From assembly GCA_021791895.1 (NCBI GenBank), contig JAJYVS010000016.1:1-60248 (forward strand): a stretch of DNA of 60,248 bases, read 5' to 3'. Below, piece by piece: positions 59,025-60,248 of the stretch. The notes under the pieces are model-generated. The model was not told the origin of the DNA, did not search any database, and saw nothing but the letters and a program-made list of their open reading frames with translations. Positions within the stretch are counted from its first letter, which is position 1. Every line of letters starts with the position of its first letter. Source of the DNA: Actinomycetes bacterium (lineage in GTDB: Bacteria > Actinomycetota > Acidimicrobiia > Acidimicrobiales > RAAP-2). A program made the translations under genes and the position numbers.

Positions 59025-60248
59025 CCGAGCCGGGCCACGGCCCGGCGGAACGCCTCGGCGCGGGCCGTGAAGTTTGCGAACTGCCCGAAGCTGGCCGCCC
59101 CCGGGGAGAGGAGCACCACCGATCCGGGCTCCGTCCACCCGAACGCCAGGTCGACCGCGCGACCGAGGTCGTCGGTGTCGCGCACGGCGACGTCGGCCCG
59201 ACCGCTGCGGGTGAGGGCGTCGTCGAGCGCCCGGTGGATGCGGGGGCCGTTGGCCGGGAGGGTGATGACGAAGGTCGGGTCGCTTCGCCGGGCGACGTGC
59301 TCGGCCAGCGGGAGGTAGTCGATCCCCCGGTCGGCGCCGCCGACGATGAGCGCCACCGGCCGGCCGGCGAACGCGTCGAGGGCGGCCATGGCCGAGAGGG
59401 CGTTGGTCGACAGGCTGTCGTCGACGAAGCGCACGCCGCCCACCGTGGCGATCTCGGCCAGCCGGCTCGGAAGGCCCCTGAACCCCGGGGCCGCCGCGGC
59501 GAGGACCTCGTCGTCCCCCGCCTCGGCGACCCCGAGGGCGACGAGCGCCGCGGCGGCGATGAGGGCGTTGCGCCGGTTGTGGGCCCCGAGTAGCCCGAGT
59601 CCCTCGGTCCACGGGGCGTGACGGTCGGTGACCCACTGGATCTTCGGCCCCAGCCGGGCCGTCTCGGCCCGCAGCTCCGGGCTGTCCCCGTTGGCGATGG
59701 TCAGGTCGGCCCCGGGCCGGGTGCAGACGGAGAGCTTGTCGGCGTAGTAGCGCTCGACGCTGCCGTGCCAGTCCAGATGGTCGGGGTGCAACGAGGTCAG
59801 CGCGACGACCGGCGGGGCACAGGAGAGGTCGGCGGCCTGGAAGCTCGAGACCTCCAGGGCCACGAACTCGGCGTCGGTCGGGGTCTCGGGGTCGTAGGGG
59901 AGGCGGCCGATGTTCCCCCCGACGAGACACGTCCGGCCCAACCGGTGGACGAGGTGGGCGACGATGGCCGTGGTCGTGCTCTTGCCCTTGGTCCCGGTGA
60001 TGCCGACGACCCGGGCGCGCTCGGACTCCCCCAACTCCTCCAGCCACAGGCCGAGCCCGCCCACGACCGGCACCCCGCGCTCGCCCAGGGCGACGACGTC
60101 GGGCCGGTAGCGGCTGATGCCCGGGGTCTTGATGACCGCCGCGCATTCGGCAAGGGCGTCCCAGCCGCCGGCGGCGGTGGAGCGGACCGGGAGCCCGTCG
60201 ACCTCGTCCAGCTCCGGGCGGTCGTCGACGAGCACTGGGACGGCCCCG
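59021..60248 (-). CDS. murD: UDP-N-acetylmuramoylalanine--D-glutamate ligase, 5' part outside the window
   Basis: The 408 visible codons lack the N-terminal UDP-binding part, which runs off the right edge (the frame stays open as GAVPVLVDDRPELDE). VVGITGTKGKSTTTAIVAHL is the ATP loop, FVALEVSSFQ carries the conserved Glu, and SLHPDHLDWHGSVERYYADKL, then LGAHNRRNALIAAAA and RFVDDSLSTN, are Mur-ligase hallmarks; ESGVSSFQ-type and DSLSTN-type motifs fit MurD. It adds D-Glu to UDP-MurNAc-L-Ala in the cytosol. It may be part of a larger division/cell-wall cluster to the right. It converges with the FAD oxidase with a 4-base overlap. Confidence 0.93.
   Translation of the reverse strand, partial: GAVPVLVDDRPELDEVDGLPVRSTAAGGWDALAECAAVIKTPGISRYRPDVVALGERGVPVVGGLGLWLEELGESERARVVGITGTKGKSTTTAIVAHLVHRLGRTCLVGGNIGRLPYDPETPTDAEFVALEVSSFQAADLSCAPPVVALTSLHPDHLDWHGSVERYYADKLSVCTRPGADLTIANGDSPELRAETARLGPKIQWVTDRHAPWTEGLGLLGAHNRRNALIAAAALVALGVAEAGDDEVLAAAAPGFRGLPSRLAEIATVGGVRFVDDSLSTNALSAMAALDAFAGRPVALIVGGADRGIDYLPLAEHVARRSDPTFVITLPANGPRIHRALDDALTRSGRADVAVRDTDDLGRAVDLAFGWTEPGSVVLLSPGAASFGQFANFTARAEAFRRAVARLG

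Noticed and set aside
58353-60146. Long minus-strand frame across the FAD oxidase and murD
   Set aside because: It is out of frame with murD, antisense to the oxidase, and of Arg/Gly-rich shadow composition.

Overview
The window is about 60 kb of high-GC bacterial chromosome. GC-rich third codon positions, many GTG/TTG starts, several apparently leaderless genes (a -10 box about 7 bases before the start codon) and many crotonase, amidase and alpha/beta-hydrolase genes suggest an actinobacterium, most likely of the Acidimicrobiia type. That placement is inference: there is no rRNA or other taxonomic marker here. No tRNA, rRNA, CRISPR array, prophage or complete insertion sequence was found.

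Layout. 1-3.5 kb: a truncated phytanoyl-CoA dioxygenase gene, a crotonase and a large MFS permease. 3.9-6.4 kb: a secreted protein with tandem repeats, then an ECF sigma factor fused to a zinc anti-sigma-like segment, a membrane helix and an extracellular Thr/Pro tail. 6.5-11.5 kb: two alpha/beta hydrolases, a GNAT acetyltransferase, a second crotonase and an amidase. 11.5-14.1 kb: a decayed island with an adenosine deaminase pseudogene, an intact HIT gene, an IS256-type transposase remnant and palindromic half-site repeats. 14.1-28.6 kb: a serine beta-lactamase-like hydrolase, methyltransferases, MurA with Asp in place of the usual Cys, a LysR regulator, dienelactone hydrolase, a YihY membrane protein, a third crotonase, an M20 peptidase, a DUF1992 protein, an aldo/keto reductase, and a sugar module (BadF-type kinase plus GH4 glycosidase). 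28.7-35.5 kb: a DMT exporter and an XRE-cupin regulator diverging over three operator copies, a HAD phosphatase, a drug-type MFS, a ChbG deacetylase and an ABC-2 exporter.

35.8-38.1 kb holds a Rieske protein with a large helical extension. It diverges from a SoxR-type regulator across a near-consensus SoxR box set in a promoter with a 19-bp spacer. 38.2-46.7 kb: small proteins, a MOSC protein, a winged-helix/coiled-coil protein, a broken YHYH lipoprotein, a cobalt-type nitrile hydratase (beta then alpha), a thiamine-binding-type protein, a VOC protein, a double GNAT and a free-standing ClpX-type zinc finger. 47-60 kb is visibly richer in GC. It holds a methyltransferase, a hydrolase with an in-frame amber codon, an amidase-SDR-ThDP enzyme run, a TetR/hydrolase pair, a cluster of damaged genes (DUF2568, quinone oxidoreductase joined to a monooxygenase tail, GT87), an FAD-linked oxidase and the 3' part of murD.

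How the parts fit. Most genes are single or in two- to three-gene units, as expected of a versatile soil or water heterotroph. Nitrile hydratase (nitrile to amide) and two amidases (amide to acid) could form a dispersed nitrile-use route, and the crotonases and PhyH point to acyl-CoA catabolism. These links are inferred from families, not shown by operon structure. The best-supported regulatory circuits are SoxR/Rieske and the XRE-cupin/DMT pair.
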